Shown: positions 34,380 through 43,218 of the stretch, one piece after another
Layout of the letters: each line of letters begins with the position of its first letter
Numbering within the stretch: the stretch's first letter is position 1
Assembly: GCF_017744555.1 (NCBI RefSeq)
Contig: NZ_JAGIBD010000003.1
Coordinates: 86,178 to 150,177 of the forward strand
Length of the DNA: 64,000 nucleotides
Direction: 5' to 3'
Source of the DNA: Cellulomonas sp.
Lineage (GTDB): Bacteria; Actinomycetota; Actinomycetes; Actinomycetales; Cellulomonadaceae
The notes under the pieces: model-generated
Databases searched by the model: none
Told to the model about the DNA's origin: nothing
Seen by the model: the letters and a program-made list of their open reading frames with translations, nothing else
Position numbers and translations under genes: made by a program

Positions 34380-35312
34380 ATGAACATGACCGGGGTCACT
34401 CTGACGGGCGCATCTCGTGCGCGCCTGCTCGGTGATTTCTCGGCATATCTCAGTGCGCAGCGAGGGTGTTCCGAGCACACCGTGCGCGCATATCGCGGCG
34501 ACGTCGACCAGATGATCGCCTACGCGTCCCGGCACGGTCGTGACTCGCTCGACGCGGTCGACCTCGGCGTGCTCCGCGCGTGGCTGGCGTCGATGGCGCA
34601 GGCGCGCCGCAGCCGGTCGACGATCGCCCGCCGCAGCGCCGCCGTCCGGACGTTCTTCGCGTGGGCCGTGCACACCGGCCTCGTCGAGCAGGACCCGTCG
34701 CTCCGTCTCGCGACGGCCCGCGTGTCGCAGCTGCTGCCGACGGTCCTCCAGCTCGGGCCGGTGGCGCGGATGATCGACGCCGCACGCGACCGCGCCCAGG
34801 ACGACGAGCCCACCCACCTGCGGGACTGGGCCGAGCTCGAGCTGCTGTACGCGACCGGCGTGCGTGTCGGCGAGCTGTGCGGCGCCGACGTCGACGACGT
34901 CGACCTCGACGAGCGCCTCATCCGGGTCGTGGGCAAGGGCGACAAGCAGCGCGTCGTGCCGTTCGGCAAGCCCGCGCGTGTCGCCGTGTCCGCGTGGCTG
35001 CAGCGCGGCCGTCCGCTCCTCGCGCGTCCCGACTCCCCGCCGGCGCTGCTCCTCGGTCGCCGCGGCGGTCGGGTCGACCAGCGGCAGGTCCGCGCGATGG
35101 TGCACGACGCGGCGGCCCTGGCCGGTGTCGAGGACGTCGCCCCGCACGGCATGCGCCACACGGCTGCGACCCACCTGCTCGACGGCGGGTCCGACCTGCG
35201 CAGCGTGCAGGAGCTGCTCGGCCACGCGAGCCTCGCGACGACGCAGCGCTACACCCACGTCTCTGCTGAGCGGCTCCGCTCGGCATTCGAACTTGCGCAC
35301 CCCCGCGCATGA
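34380..35312 (+). CDS. xerC: tyrosine recombinase XerC
   Basis: A protein of 310 aa with the full set of catalytic residues: Arg162 (ATGVRVGEL), Lys186 (VVGKGDKQR), His256 and Arg259 (PHGMRHTAAT), His282 (LGHASLATT) and Tyr291 (QRYTHV). An N-terminal SAM-like domain (SAYLSAQRGCSEHTVRAY) precedes the catalytic part. With XerD it resolves chromosome dimers at dif. The gene order dprA-xerC-sigma-M23-rpsB is the ancestral actinobacterial one, so this is the housekeeping recombinase and not a phage integrase. The first 120 bases are less GC-rich than the rest. Confidence 0.94.
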   Translation: MNMTGVTLTGASRARLLGDFSAYLSAQRGCSEHTVRAYRGDVDQMIAYASRHGRDSLDAVDLGVLRAWLASMAQARRSRSTIARRSAAVRTFFAWAVHTGLVEQDPSLRLATARVSQLLPTVLQLGPVARMIDAARDRAQDDEPTHLRDWAELELLYATGVRVGELCGADVDDVDLDERLIRVVGKGDKQRVVPFGKPARVAVSAWLQRGRPLLARPDSPPALLLGRRGGRVDQRQVRAMVHDAAALAGVEDVAPHGMRHTAATHLLDGGSDLRSVQELLGHASLATTQRYTHVSAERLRSAFELAHPRA

Positions 35313-35332
35313 CGGCACGAACGGAGTCGACG

Positions 35333-36292
35333 ATGACGTCCTCACTCGATGTGGTCCACGTCCTGCATGCCCGCTTCGCGGGGACGGCGGCCGAGGGCGT
35401 CATCCCGCAGCAGCGCACCAGCGGTGACGTCCCGGACCTCGTGGTGGACGGCGACGACGCCACGCTCGACGCCGACCTCGCGCTCGTGCTCGAGGGCGCC
35501 CCGACGCAGCGTGGCGGGATCGTCGACGACCCGGACGTCGCCGCCCTGTGGGAGGCGTTCAAGTCGACGGGGGCCGCGCGGGCCCGCGAGAGCCTGATCC
35601 TGCACTACGCACCGCTCGTCGCCGCGGTCGCCGGTCGCGTCGGGATGCGTCTGCCCAGCACGGTCGAGCAGGCCGACCTGGTGTCGTACGGGATGTTCGG
35701 GCTGATCGACGCCATCGAGAAGTACCAGACCGACCGTGCGGTGAAGTTCGAGTCGTACGCGTCGTCGCGCATCCGCGGAGCGATCATCGACGAGCTGCGG
35801 GCCATGGACTGGGTGCCCCGCTCGGTGCGGACGAAGGCCCGTGCGGTCGACCGTGCGTATGCCGAGCTCGAGGCGACGTTGCACCGCGCCCCGACCGAGC
35901 AGGAGGCCGCCGCGCACCTCGAGATGTCGGTGGCCGAGCTCCGCGCGGTCTTCTCGCAGCTCGCCACGGTCAACGTGGCCGCGCTCGACGAGCTGCTCGG
36001 CGGCGGTGACGACCGTCCGGGCGGCGCGTCGCTGGGGGACACGCTCGGTGACGATCGCACGCTCGACCCCGCGGGCGCGATCGACGCGGCGGAGACCAAG
36101 TACCTGCTGGCCCGGGCGATCGAGCAGCTGGGCGAGCGGGAGCGGATCGTCGTCGTCCTCTACTACTACGAGGGCATGACGCTCGCGGAGATCGGTCGCG
36201 TGCTCGGCGTGACCGAGTCGCGGATCTCGCAGATGCACACCGCGGCGATGCTGCGGCTGCGCACGAGGCTGCTGGACGCCGAGCGGGTCTGA
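35333..36292 (+). CDS. alternative sigma factor, FliA/WhiG type
   Basis: About 319 aa. Region 2 runs from LWEAFKSTGAARARESLILH through DLVSYGMFGLIDAIEKYQ and FESYASSRIRGAIIDELR. Region 3 follows with RAPTEQEAAAHLEMS. Region 4 has the helix-turn-helix [20 protein letters not shown]. This is the sigma-28 family (FliA for flagella, WhiG for sporulation); motility control is the likelier role if the organism is a Cellulomonas. An extension of about 70 residues precedes region 2. The ATG at 35333 has GGAG 6 nt upstream; the ATG at 35309, overlapping the xerC stop, is an alternative. Its 3' end overlaps the M23 gene in antisense. Confidence 0.92.
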   Translation: MTSSLDVVHVLHARFAGTAAEGVIPQQRTSGDVPDLVVDGDDATLDADLALVLEGAPTQRGGIVDDPDVAALWEAFKSTGAARARESLILHYAPLVAAVAGRVGMRLPSTVEQADLVSYGMFGLIDAIEKYQTDRAVKFESYASSRIRGAIIDELRAMDWVPRSVRTKARAVDRAYAELEATLHRAPTEQEAAAHLEMSVAELRAVFSQLATVNVAALDELLGGGDDRPGGASLGDTLGDDRTLDPAGAIDAAETKYLLARAIEQLGERERIVVVLYYYEGMTLAEIGRVLGVTESRISQMHTAAMLRLRTRLLDAERV

Positions 36293-36966
36293 CCGCCCGC
36301 AGCAGTCTCCGACGCCGGGCCACCCGTCCCCGCACCGCTGCCAGGGCGCGCGCCGGACAGCAGGACGATCGGTCCGGGACTGCCGAGCGTGCCCATCGGG
36401 TCGAGGTAGACCGCGCCGCGCCGCACACCCCAGTGCACGCACGCCGCGGGTGCGCAGTGCGACCCCGCGCCGTCGAGCGTGCCGAGCGCGTCCCCGGCCG
36501 CGACGGCGGTGCCGACCGCGACGGTGGCGTCGACCGGTTCGAGGCTCGAGCGCAGCCCGTTCGGATGCGCGACGACGACGACCCCGCGGCCGGCGACCTC
36601 CCCGGCGAACGTGACGACCCCGGCCGCCGGGGCGACGAGCGGGATGCCGGCCTCGGCGGCGAGGTCGACGCCGCGGTGCCCGGCGGACCACGGCGCGGGC
36701 GGCGCGCGGAACGGTGCCACGACCCGCACCGGCCCGGGGACGGGCGGCCGGAACGTCATCGCGTCGTCGGCGGTCCGGGGCGCCGCGGCGCTGCCGGCGA
36801 CGGCGACCACGAGCCAGCAGAGCACCGCACCGAGCCCGGCGAGTGCGACGGTCCGACGCCGGTGCCGCCGTGTGCGACGGGATCGGCGTGCCGTCGGTGG
36901 CGCGCCGGTGCCTGTCGTCGAGGGGGTCGCACCGGGCGGTGTGCTCGTGGGGATCATGGTCCGCAC
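36166..36966 (-). CDS. M23 (LytM-type) peptidase-domain protein, overlapping the sigma gene in antisense
   Basis: About 266 aa. A basic N-terminus with one membrane or signal helix (about residues 40-62, [20 protein letters not shown]) precedes an M23 domain: [20 protein letters not shown] supplies the first His/Asp pair and [15 protein letters not shown] the last. Where the classical motif is HxH this protein has VHW, so peptidase activity is uncertain. It is probably cell-wall associated. The reading frame runs to a TAG at 36166, inside the sigma gene, giving 127 nt of tail-to-tail overlap; the last 42 residues have composition unlike the rest. The GTG at 36966 or the ATG at 36957 may be the start. 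Confidence 0.82.
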   Translation of the reverse strand: MRTMIPTSTPPGATPSTTGTGAPPTARRSRRTRRHRRRTVALAGLGAVLCWLVVAVAGSAAAPRTADDAMTFRPPVPGPVRVVAPFRAPPAPWSAGHRGVDLAAEAGIPLVAPAAGVVTFAGEVAGRGVVVVAHPNGLRSSLEPVDATVAVGTAVAAGDALGTLDGAGSHCAPAACVHWGVRRGAVYLDPMGTLGSPGPIVLLSGARPGSGAGTGGPASETAAGGQTRSASSSLVRSRSIAAVCICEIRDSVTPSTRPISASVMPS

Positions 36967-37086
36967 CGTGCCGGAGTCGCGCGGTCACCGACCGAGGCGC
37001 AGTGACACGTCGGGCGCAGGTTCCGCCCGAACGGGGGCTGTGGGCGGCTCGCGTCCGAGGCGTCCGGGGCACGTCGCCCCATCGGC

Positions 37087-37092
37087 TAGACT
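37087..37092 (+). promoter_or_regulatory. -10 hexamer of rpsB
   Basis: TAGACT, 258 nt before the rpsB ATG. No convincing -35 is seen at 16-18 nt. The interval 36967-37086 upstream holds no gene. Confidence 0.45.
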
Positions 37093-37098
37093 TCGAGT

Positions 37099-37349
37099 GC
37101 GACCGGTCCGTGCCGGTCGACATCGCGCGCCATCCTCCCGGTGTCCACCTCGCCCCACGGGCGAGGACAGGCTCGGGGTCGGACGCTGCACCGGTCCGGG
37201 AACCGCACGTCAGTGCGGAGCCCGGCGCAGCCGCCGACATGGCGCCAGGGGCTCCGACCACCTGGTCGGGCCGACAACCGAGATGCGGGCCCGCTCGTCG
37301 GGTCCGCCTGCACGTGCGCACCTCGCGGTGCGCACCGGAAGGACGTGCC
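37099..37349 (+). promoter_or_regulatory. long structured leader of rpsB
   Basis: About 250 nt with successive hairpins: 37101-37106/37113-37118 (6 bp), 37148-37155/37159-37166 (8 bp), 37202-37207/37212-37217 (6 bp), 37254-37260/37263-37269 (7 bp, tight loop) and 37314-37321/37328-37335 (8 bp). The last stem ends immediately before the GGAAGGA Shine-Dalgarno. An S2 autoregulatory leader is plausible; the role is inferred. Confidence 0.5.
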
Positions 37350-38309
37350 ATGGCCGTCGTGACCATGCGCCAGCTGCTCGAGAGCGGTGTCCACTTCGGG
37401 CACCAGACCCGCCGCTGGAACCCCAAGATGAAGCGCTTCATCTTCACCGAGCGCAACGGCATCTACATCGTCGACCTGCAGCAGTCGCTGTCCTACATCG
37501 ACCGCGCGTACGACTTCGTCAGCCAGACCGTCGCCCACGGCGGCAGCATCCTGTTCGTCGGCACCAAGAAGCAGGCGCAGGAGCCCGTCGCGGAGCAGGC
37601 CGCCCGCGTCGGCATGCCGTACGTCAACCAGCGCTGGCTCGGTGGCATGCTCACCAACTTCACCACGGTCCACAAGCGCCTGCAGCGCCTCAAGGAGCTC
37701 GAGCAGATCGACTTCGACGACGTCGCGGCCTCGGGCCTGACGAAGAAGGAGCTGCTCGTCCTGCGTCGCGAGAAGGACAAGCTCGCGAAGACGCTCGGCG
37801 GCATCCGTGACATGGCCAAGGTCCCCTCGGCCGTGTGGATCGTCGACACGAACAAGGAGCACCTCGCGGTCGACGAGGCGCGCAAGCTGGGCATCCCGGT
37901 CGTCGCGATCCTCGACACCAACTGCGACCCCGACGTCGTGGACTACCCGATCCCGGGCAACGACGACGCGATCCGCGCCGTCCAGCTGCTGACCCGCGTG
38001 ATCGCCGACGCCGCCGCCGACGGCCTGCTCAAGCGCCACTCGGGTCGCACCGCGGCCGCCGAGGGCGCCGAGGCCGACGCCGAGCCGCTGGCCGAGTGGG
38101 AGCGCGAGCTGCTCGCCGGTGCCGAGGCCGACCTGCAGCAGGGCGGGTCCGCCGCTGCTCCGGCTGCCGTGCAGGCCGAGGCCGCCACGGCCGCCGACGT
38201 CGTGACGACGGACGCGCCCGCCGAGGAGGCCGCGGCTGTCGCCGAGGCGACCGAGGTCACCGAGTCCGCCCCCGAGGCGCCGGCCGAGGGCGACGCCGCG
38301 TCCGAGTGA
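37350..38309 (+). CDS. rpsB: 30S ribosomal protein S2
   Basis: A protein of 319 aa. It begins [20 protein letters not shown], with [19 protein letters not shown] and [16 protein letters not shown] as further S2 signatures. The core ends near residue 240. An acidic, Ala/Glu-rich tail of about 80 residues ([20 protein letters not shown]) follows, as in other actinobacteria. The ATG has GGAAGGA 7 nt upstream. It is the first gene of rpsB-tsf, with a long structured leader that may allow feedback by S2. Confidence 0.98.
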   Translation: MAVVTMRQLLESGVHFGHQTRRWNPKMKRFIFTERNGIYIVDLQQSLSYIDRAYDFVSQTVAHGGSILFVGTKKQAQEPVAEQAARVGMPYVNQRWLGGMLTNFTTVHKRLQRLKELEQIDFDDVAASGLTKKELLVLRREKDKLAKTLGGIRDMAKVPSAVWIVDTNKEHLAVDEARKLGIPVVAILDTNCDPDVVDYPIPGNDDAIRAVQLLTRVIADAAADGLLKRHSGRTAAAEGAEADAEPLAEWERELLAGAEADLQQGGSAAAPAAVQAEAATAADVVTTDAPAEEAAAVAEATEVTESAPEAPAEGDAASE

Positions 38310-38352
38310 CGCGCCCGTCCCTGTACCCACTTCGACCAGAACGGAATCACTG

Positions 38353-39198
38353 ATGGCGAACTACTCGCTCGCAGACATCAAGGCGCTGCGCGAGAAGACC
38401 GGTGCCGGCATGCTCGACGTCAAGAAGGCGCTCGAGGAGGCCGAGGGCGACTCCGACAAGGCGCTCGAGCTCATCCGCGTCAAGGGCCTCAAGGGCGTCG
38501 GCAAGCGTGAGGGTCGCGCCGCGTCGGACGGTCTCGTGGCCGCCCACGTCGGCCCGACGGCGGACGGCGAGGGCCAGACGGGCGTGCTCGTCGAGGTCAA
38601 CTCGGAGACGGACTTCGTCGCCAAGAGCCCGAACTTCGTCGCGCTCGCCGAGCGCGTCCTGAACGCGGCCGTCACCTCGCCGGCCCGCGACGCGGACGCG
38701 CTGCTGGCGACCGAGGTCGACGGCACGAGCGTGCAGTCCTTCGTCGACGAGACGGCCGCCACCCTGGGTGAGCGCGTCGTCGTGCGTCGTCTGGCCCGTC
38801 TGGCCGGCGAGCACGTCGAGGTCTACCTGCACAAGGTCAACAAGGACCTGCCCCCGCAGGTCGGCGTCCTGGTCGCCACCGACGCCGCGGGTGCCGGTGT
38901 GGCCCGCGACATCGCGACGCACATCGCGGCGTTCTCGCCGACGTACCTCACGCGTGAGGACGTCCCGGCCGAGACCGTCGCGAGCGAGCGTCACATCGCC
39001 GAGGAGACCGCCCGCAACGAGGGCAAGCCCGAGGCGGCGCTCCCGAAGATCGTCGAGGGTCGTCTCAACGGCTTCTTCAAGGAGAACGTGCTCCTCGAGC
39101 AGGCGTTCGCCAAGGACAACAAGAAGACGGTCGCCCAGGTTCTCACCGAGGCCGGCGGCACGCTGACGGGCTTCGTGCGCTACCGCGTGGGAGCCTGA
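38353..39198 (+). CDS. tsf: translation elongation factor EF-Ts
   Basis: A protein of 281 aa, typical for EF-Ts, the nucleotide exchange factor of EF-Tu. The N-terminal UBA-like domain contains [19 protein letters not shown], and the signature [11 protein letters not shown] follows at about residues 80-90. It lies 43 nt after rpsB and is followed by a strong hairpin, so rpsB-tsf form one unit separate from pyrH. Confidence 0.98.
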   Translation: MANYSLADIKALREKTGAGMLDVKKALEEAEGDSDKALELIRVKGLKGVGKREGRAASDGLVAAHVGPTADGEGQTGVLVEVNSETDFVAKSPNFVALAERVLNAAVTSPARDADALLATEVDGTSVQSFVDETAATLGERVVVRRLARLAGEHVEVYLHKVNKDLPPQVGVLVATDAAGAGVARDIATHIAAFSPTYLTREDVPAETVASERHIAEETARNEGKPEAALPKIVEGRLNGFFKENVLLEQAFAKDNKKTVAQVLTEAGGTLTGFVRYRVGA

Positions 39199-39211
39199 CC
39201 CCATGTGACGA

Positions 39212-39243
39212 GGTGGCCCCGGCCCTGCAGGGTCGGGGCCACC
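39212..39243 (+). terminator. terminator of rpsB-tsf
   Basis: A 32-nt palindrome with 16-nt arms (39212-39227 and 39228-39243) and one G-U pair. The innermost pairs open as the loop. It starts 14 nt after the tsf stop and has no U-run. Confidence 0.7.
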
Positions 39244-39299
39244 GTCGCACCGGGCGCCAGCGGGCGCCCACCCATGCAGGACGCACCGGAGGAGACACC

Positions 39300-40043
39300 G
39301 TGAGCCAGGACGTGACCGCGACCGACGAGAACGCCCCGGCCCGACGTGTCCTGCTCAAGCTGTCCGGCGAGACGTTCGGCGGCGGTGACGTCGGTCTCGC
39401 CGCCGACGTGGTGCAGCGCGTGGCCGCCGAGATCGCGGTCGCGGTCCGCGCCGGCGTGCAGGTCGCGATCGTCGTCGGCGGTGGCAACTTCTTCCGCGGC
39501 GCCGAGCTCTCGCAGCGCGGCCTCGACCGGGCCCGTGCCGACTACATGGGCATGCTCGGCACGGTCATGAACTGCCTGGCGCTCCAGGACTTCCTCGAGC
39601 AGGCGGGTGTGAGCACCCGGGTGCAGACCGCCATCACGATGGGTCAGGTCGCGGAGCCGTACATCCCGCTGCGCGCGATCCGGCACCTCGAGAAGGGCCG
39701 CGTGGTGATCTTCGGCGCGGGCGCCGGGATGCCTTACTTCTCGACGGACACCGTGTGCGTGCAGCGCGCCCTGGAGACGCACTGCCAGGAGGTGCTCATG
39801 GGCAAGAACGGCGTGGACGGCGTGTACACGGCAGACCCCCGCAAGGACCCGAACGCCGTGAAGCTCGACACCCTGACGTACACCGACGCGCTGGTCGGTG
39901 ACCTGGCGGTCATGGACCAGACCGCGCTCAGCCTCAGCCGGGACAACGACGTGGTGATGCGCGTCTTCGGGCTCGAGGAGCCCGGTAACGTCACGCGCGC
40001 CCTGCAGGGTGAGAAGATCGGCACGCTGGTCACCGCAGGCTGA
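39300..40043 (+). CDS. pyrH: UMP kinase
   Basis: A protein of 247 aa in the amino-acid-kinase fold, which phosphorylates UMP to [25 protein letters not shown], and [13 protein letters not shown] are the conserved boxes, and [12 protein letters not shown] contacts the nucleotide. The GTG at 39300 has GGAGGAGA at 39288-39295. Its position between tsf and frr is the usual bacterial arrangement. It is separated from tsf by a terminator and so probably has its own promoter. Confidence 0.97.
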   Translation: MSQDVTATDENAPARRVLLKLSGETFGGGDVGLAADVVQRVAAEIAVAVRAGVQVAIVVGGGNFFRGAELSQRGLDRARADYMGMLGTVMNCLALQDFLEQAGVSTRVQTAITMGQVAEPYIPLRAIRHLEKGRVVIFGAGAGMPYFSTDTVCVQRALETHCQEVLMGKNGVDGVYTADPRKDPNAVKLDTLTYTDALVGDLAVMDQTALSLSRDNDVVMRVFGLEEPGNVTRALQGEKIGTLVTAG

Positions 40044-40085
40044 GCTGCCCCGACCACCACGAACCGACACGACGAAGGAGCACCG

Positions 40086-40643
40086 GTGATCGACGAGACC
40101 CTCCTCGAGGCCGAGGAGAAGATGGACAAGGCGATCGAGGTCGCCAAGGACGACTTCGCGACGATCCGCACCGGCCGCGCCAACGCCGCGATGTTCTCCA
40201 AGGTGTTCGTCGACTACTACGGCAGCCCGACGCCGCTGCAGCAGCTCGCCTCGTTCAACGTGACCGAGGCACGCACGATCCTCGTGTCGCCGTTCGACAA
40301 GTCGTCGATGGTCGCCATCGAGAAGGCCCTGCGCGACTCCGACCTGGGTGTGAACCCGTCGAACGACGGCAACGTCATCCGTGTGGTGCTGCCGGCCCTG
40401 ACGGAGGAGCGCCGCCGCGACTTCGTCAAGCTCGCCAAGGGCAAGGCGGAGGACGCGCGCATCTCGGTGCGCAACGTGCGCCGCCGTGCCAAGGAGGAGC
40501 TGGACCGCATCGTCAAGGACGGCGAGGCGGGCGAGGACGAGGTCGTGCGGGCGGAGAAGGAGCTCGAGGTGCTCACCAAGAAGCACGTCGACCTCATCGA
40601 CCACCTGCTCTCGTCCAAGGAGAGCGAGCTCCTCGAGGTCTGA
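40086..40643 (+). CDS. frr: ribosome recycling factor
   Basis: A protein of 185 aa, exactly the RRF length. With EF-G it splits post-termination ribosomes. [40 protein letters not shown] and [14 protein letters not shown] are family signatures. The GTG is preceded by AAGGAG at 40076-40081. Its stop shares one base with the cdsA ATG (TGATG), so the two are translationally coupled. Confidence 0.98.
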   Translation: MIDETLLEAEEKMDKAIEVAKDDFATIRTGRANAAMFSKVFVDYYGSPTPLQQLASFNVTEARTILVSPFDKSSMVAIEKALRDSDLGVNPSNDGNVIRVVLPALTEERRRDFVKLAKGKAEDARISVRNVRRRAKEELDRIVKDGEAGEDEVVRAEKELEVLTKKHVDLIDHLLSSKESELLEV

Positions 40644-41488
40644 TGTCGGAGCACACCGCACTCGCCGCACCGCGCATACCGCGACCGGGCAGGGACGTCC
40701 CCGTCGCGATCGTGGTGGGCGTGGCGCTGCTCATCGGCGTCGTCGCGTCGCTGTTCATCCGCAAGGAGGCGTTCGCCGTCGTGGCGGTCGTCGCCGTGTG
40801 CGCGGGCCTGTGGGAGCTCGCGCAGGCGTTCACGCGCCGCGCGATCCACCTGCCGCTCGTCCCGCTGATCGTCGGGGCGGTGGGCATCCTCGTCTCGGCG
40901 TACACGGCCGGGCCCGAGGCGATGTTCGTCGCGTTCATGCTGACCGTGGGTGGTGTCGTCATCTGGCGCGTGCTCGACGGGAACGGTGAGGCGGCACTGC
41001 GCGACGCGAGCGCGGGCGCGTTCGCGGCGGCGTACCTGCCGTTCCTCGCGGGCTTCGTCATGCTCATGCTCGCGGCGCCCGACGGGCCGGCCCGGGTGAT
41101 GCTGTTCATCCTGCTGGTGGTCGCGAGCGACACCGGCGGGTTCGTCGTCGGGACGCTCATCGGCAAGCACCCGCTGGCGCCGTCGGTGAGCCCGAAGAAG
41201 TCGTGGGAGGGCCTGATCGGCTCGATCGTGCTGGCCTGCGTGGTCGGCGTGGTCGGCGTGCAGGTCGCGTTCGGGGGCGAGCCGCTCGTCGGTGTGTTCC
41301 TCGGTCTCGCGACCGTCGTGACCGCGACGCTCGGCGACCTGGCGGAGTCGTTGCTGAAGCGCGACCTCGAGCTCAAGGACATGGGTCGGCTCATCCCGGG
41401 GCACGGCGGTCTGCTCGACCGGCTGGACTCGCTGCTGCTGACCTGCCCCGCCGTCTACCTCATCCTCTCGGTCCTGCTCCCTGCGTGA
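40643..41488 (+). CDS. cdsA: phosphatidate cytidylyltransferase (CDP-diglyceride synthase)
   Basis: An integral membrane enzyme of 281 aa with about 7 or 8 helices. It makes CDP-diacylglycerol from phosphatidate and CTP, the branch point of phospholipid synthesis. [13 protein letters not shown] and the C-terminal signature [18 protein letters not shown] hold the catalytic Asp and metal-binding residues. The ATG overlaps the frr stop by one base. The gene order frr-cdsA-rlmN is common in actinobacteria. Confidence 0.96.
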   Translation: MSEHTALAAPRIPRPGRDVPVAIVVGVALLIGVVASLFIRKEAFAVVAVVAVCAGLWELAQAFTRRAIHLPLVPLIVGAVGILVSAYTAGPEAMFVAFMLTVGGVVIWRVLDGNGEAALRDASAGAFAAAYLPFLAGFVMLMLAAPDGPARVMLFILLVVASDTGGFVVGTLIGKHPLAPSVSPKKSWEGLIGSIVLACVVGVVGVQVAFGGEPLVGVFLGLATVVTATLGDLAESLLKRDLELKDMGRLIPGHGGLLDRLDSLLLTCPAVYLILSVLLPA

Positions 41489-41513
41489 CCCCGACCCGAA
41501 GGAGGGGGACGCC

Positions 41514-42641
41514 ATGACCGGCACGCCCGTCCGTCTGGACCTCTCGTCGCCGAGCCGCGGACCGCGCGGCAAGCCGCCGAAGCACTTCGTCGACCTCACG
41601 CCCGAGCAGCGCGTTGCGGCCGTCACGGAGCTCGGCGAGAAGCCGTTCCGCGCCAAGCAGCTCGCGACGCACTACTTCACGCACCTCACGTCAGACCCCG
41701 CGGCGATGACGGACCTGCCCAAGGCGACCCGCGACAAGCTGGTCGAGGGGCTGTTCCCCCAGCTGCTCACAGCGCACCGGACGCAGACGGCCGACCAGGG
41801 CACCACGGTCAAGACCCTGTGGCACCTGTTCGACGGCGCGAAGGTCGAGTCGGTCCTCATGCGGTACGCGAACCGGACGACGCTGTGCATCTCGAGCCAG
41901 GCGGGCTGCGGTCTCGCGTGCGCGTTCTGCGCGACGGGCCAGCTGGGACTGACGCGGAACCTGTCGACGGCGGAGATCGTCGAGCAGGTCCGGGCCGCGG
42001 CGCGCTCGCTCGCCGACGGTGAGGTGCCGGGAGGTCCGACGCGCCTGACGAACGTCGTGTTCATGGGCATGGGGGAGCCGCTGGCGAACTACAAGGCGGT
42101 CATGGAGACGGTGCGCCGCCTCGTCGCCCCGACGCCGGACGGCCTCGGCATGTCCGCGCGCAACGTCACGGTCTCGACCGTGGGCATGGTGTCGGCGATG
42201 GACAAGCTCGCCGACGAGGGCATCCCGGTGACGCTCGCGCTGTCGCTGCACGCGCCCGACGACGAGCTGCGCAGCGAGCTCGTCCCGGTGAACACCCGGT
42301 GGAACGTGGACGAGGCGCTCGACTCGGCGCACCGCTACTTCGTGAAGACGGGCCGTCGGGTGTCGATCGAGTACGCGCTGATCCGCGACATCAACGACCA
42401 CGCGTGGCGCGCCGACCTGCTGGGCGAGAAGCTCAACGCGCGCGGCCGCGGGTGGGTGCACTGCAACCCGATCCCGCTGAACCCGGTGCCCGGCTCGAAG
42501 TGGACGGCGAGCGATCCCCGGGTCGAGCAGGAGTTCGTGGCACGCTTGCGAGCGCACGGCATCCCGACGACGATCCGGGACACCCGTGGCAGTGAGATCG
42601 ACGGCGCCTGCGGGCAGCTCGCAGCGGAGGAGGACGAGTGA
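41514..42641 (+). CDS. rlmN: dual-specificity 23S rRNA/tRNA A2-methyltransferase RlmN
   Basis: A radical SAM enzyme of 375 aa that methylates C2 of A2503 in 23S rRNA and A37 in some tRNAs. The [4Fe-4S] ligands are CGLACAFC (Cys132, Cys136, Cys139). The resolving cysteine near the C-terminus is Cys366 (EIDGACGQL). [14 protein letters not shown] is the SAM-binding GGE-like motif. The ATG has a strong AAGGAGGGGG Shine-Dalgarno upstream. The stop overlaps the GTG of the next gene. Confidence 0.97.
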   Translation: MTGTPVRLDLSSPSRGPRGKPPKHFVDLTPEQRVAAVTELGEKPFRAKQLATHYFTHLTSDPAAMTDLPKATRDKLVEGLFPQLLTAHRTQTADQGTTVKTLWHLFDGAKVESVLMRYANRTTLCISSQAGCGLACAFCATGQLGLTRNLSTAEIVEQVRAAARSLADGEVPGGPTRLTNVVFMGMGEPLANYKAVMETVRRLVAPTPDGLGMSARNVTVSTVGMVSAMDKLADEGIPVTLALSLHAPDDELRSELVPVNTRWNVDEALDSAHRYFVKTGRRVSIEYALIRDINDHAWRADLLGEKLNARGRGWVHCNPIPLNPVPGSKWTASDPRVEQEFVARLRAHGIPTTIRDTRGSEIDGACGQLAAEEDE

Positions 42642-43192
42642 GCGACGGGATGTTCCGCACCGTCACGGGGATGAAGCAGGGCTACGACCCGGACGAGGTG
42701 GACGAGTTCTTCGCGCATGCCCGGGCCGTGTACGAGAAGGGGCCTGCCGGCGCGCTGGCCAGCAAGGACGTGCGAGCCGTGGCGTTCGACATGGTGCGCG
42801 GCGGGTACGTCACGTCGGCGGTCGACGCCGCGCTGGACCGGCTGGAGGCGGCGTTCGTCGCCCGGTCGCGCGCGGAGTTCATCGCGCAGCGGGGCCAGGA
42901 GGCCTGGATGGCCCGGCTCGGTGAGCAGGCGCGCACGCTCTACGGCCGGCTGGGCCGGCCCGACGGTGACCGCTTCGCCCCGCCCGAGGGCCGGCACCAG
43001 GGGTACGAGCCGGCCGACGTGGACGCGCTGTGCCACCGGCTGATCGCCTACTTCGACAAGGGTGCCCCCCTGACGGCGGGCGAGGTCCGCGCGGCGACGT
43101 TCCGGCGGCGCAACGGCGCGAACGGGTACGGCGAGCCCGCGGTGGACGCGTTCTTCGCGCGTGCGATCGAGGTGCTGCTCGGCGTCGAGTGA
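42638..43192 (+). CDS. DivIVA-domain-like protein made of two related repeats
   Basis: A protein of 184 aa without a long coiled coil. Residues about 13-70 contain [20 protein letters not shown], then [20 protein letters not shown]. Residues about 126-182 repeat the pattern with [20 protein letters not shown], then [22 protein letters not shown]. Each half resembles the short DivIVA N-terminal motif of actinobacterial proteins. A role at the membrane or division site is possible but not shown. The GTG overlaps the rlmN stop (GTGA), so it is coupled to rlmN and followed by dxr. Confidence 0.8.
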   Translation: MSDGMFRTVTGMKQGYDPDEVDEFFAHARAVYEKGPAGALASKDVRAVAFDMVRGGYVTSAVDAALDRLEAAFVARSRAEFIAQRGQEAWMARLGEQARTLYGRLGRPDGDRFAPPEGRHQGYEPADVDALCHRLIAYFDKGAPLTAGEVRAATFRRRNGANGYGEPAVDAFFARAIEVLLGVE

Positions 43193-43206
43193 CCGCCTCC
43201 GTCGGC

Positions 43207-43212
43207 GATGAT
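43207..43212 (+). promoter_or_regulatory. -10-like hexamer of dxr
   Basis: GATGAT ends 6 nt before the GTG at 43219, the same arrangement as for DUF2469 and ispG. Confidence 0.45.
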
Positions 43213-43218
43213 GGGCCG

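Noticed and set aside
34380..35312. xerC as a phage or integron integrase marking an island
   Set aside because: It sits in the ancestral dprA-xerC-sigma-rpsB order, with no attachment site or cargo genes nearby.
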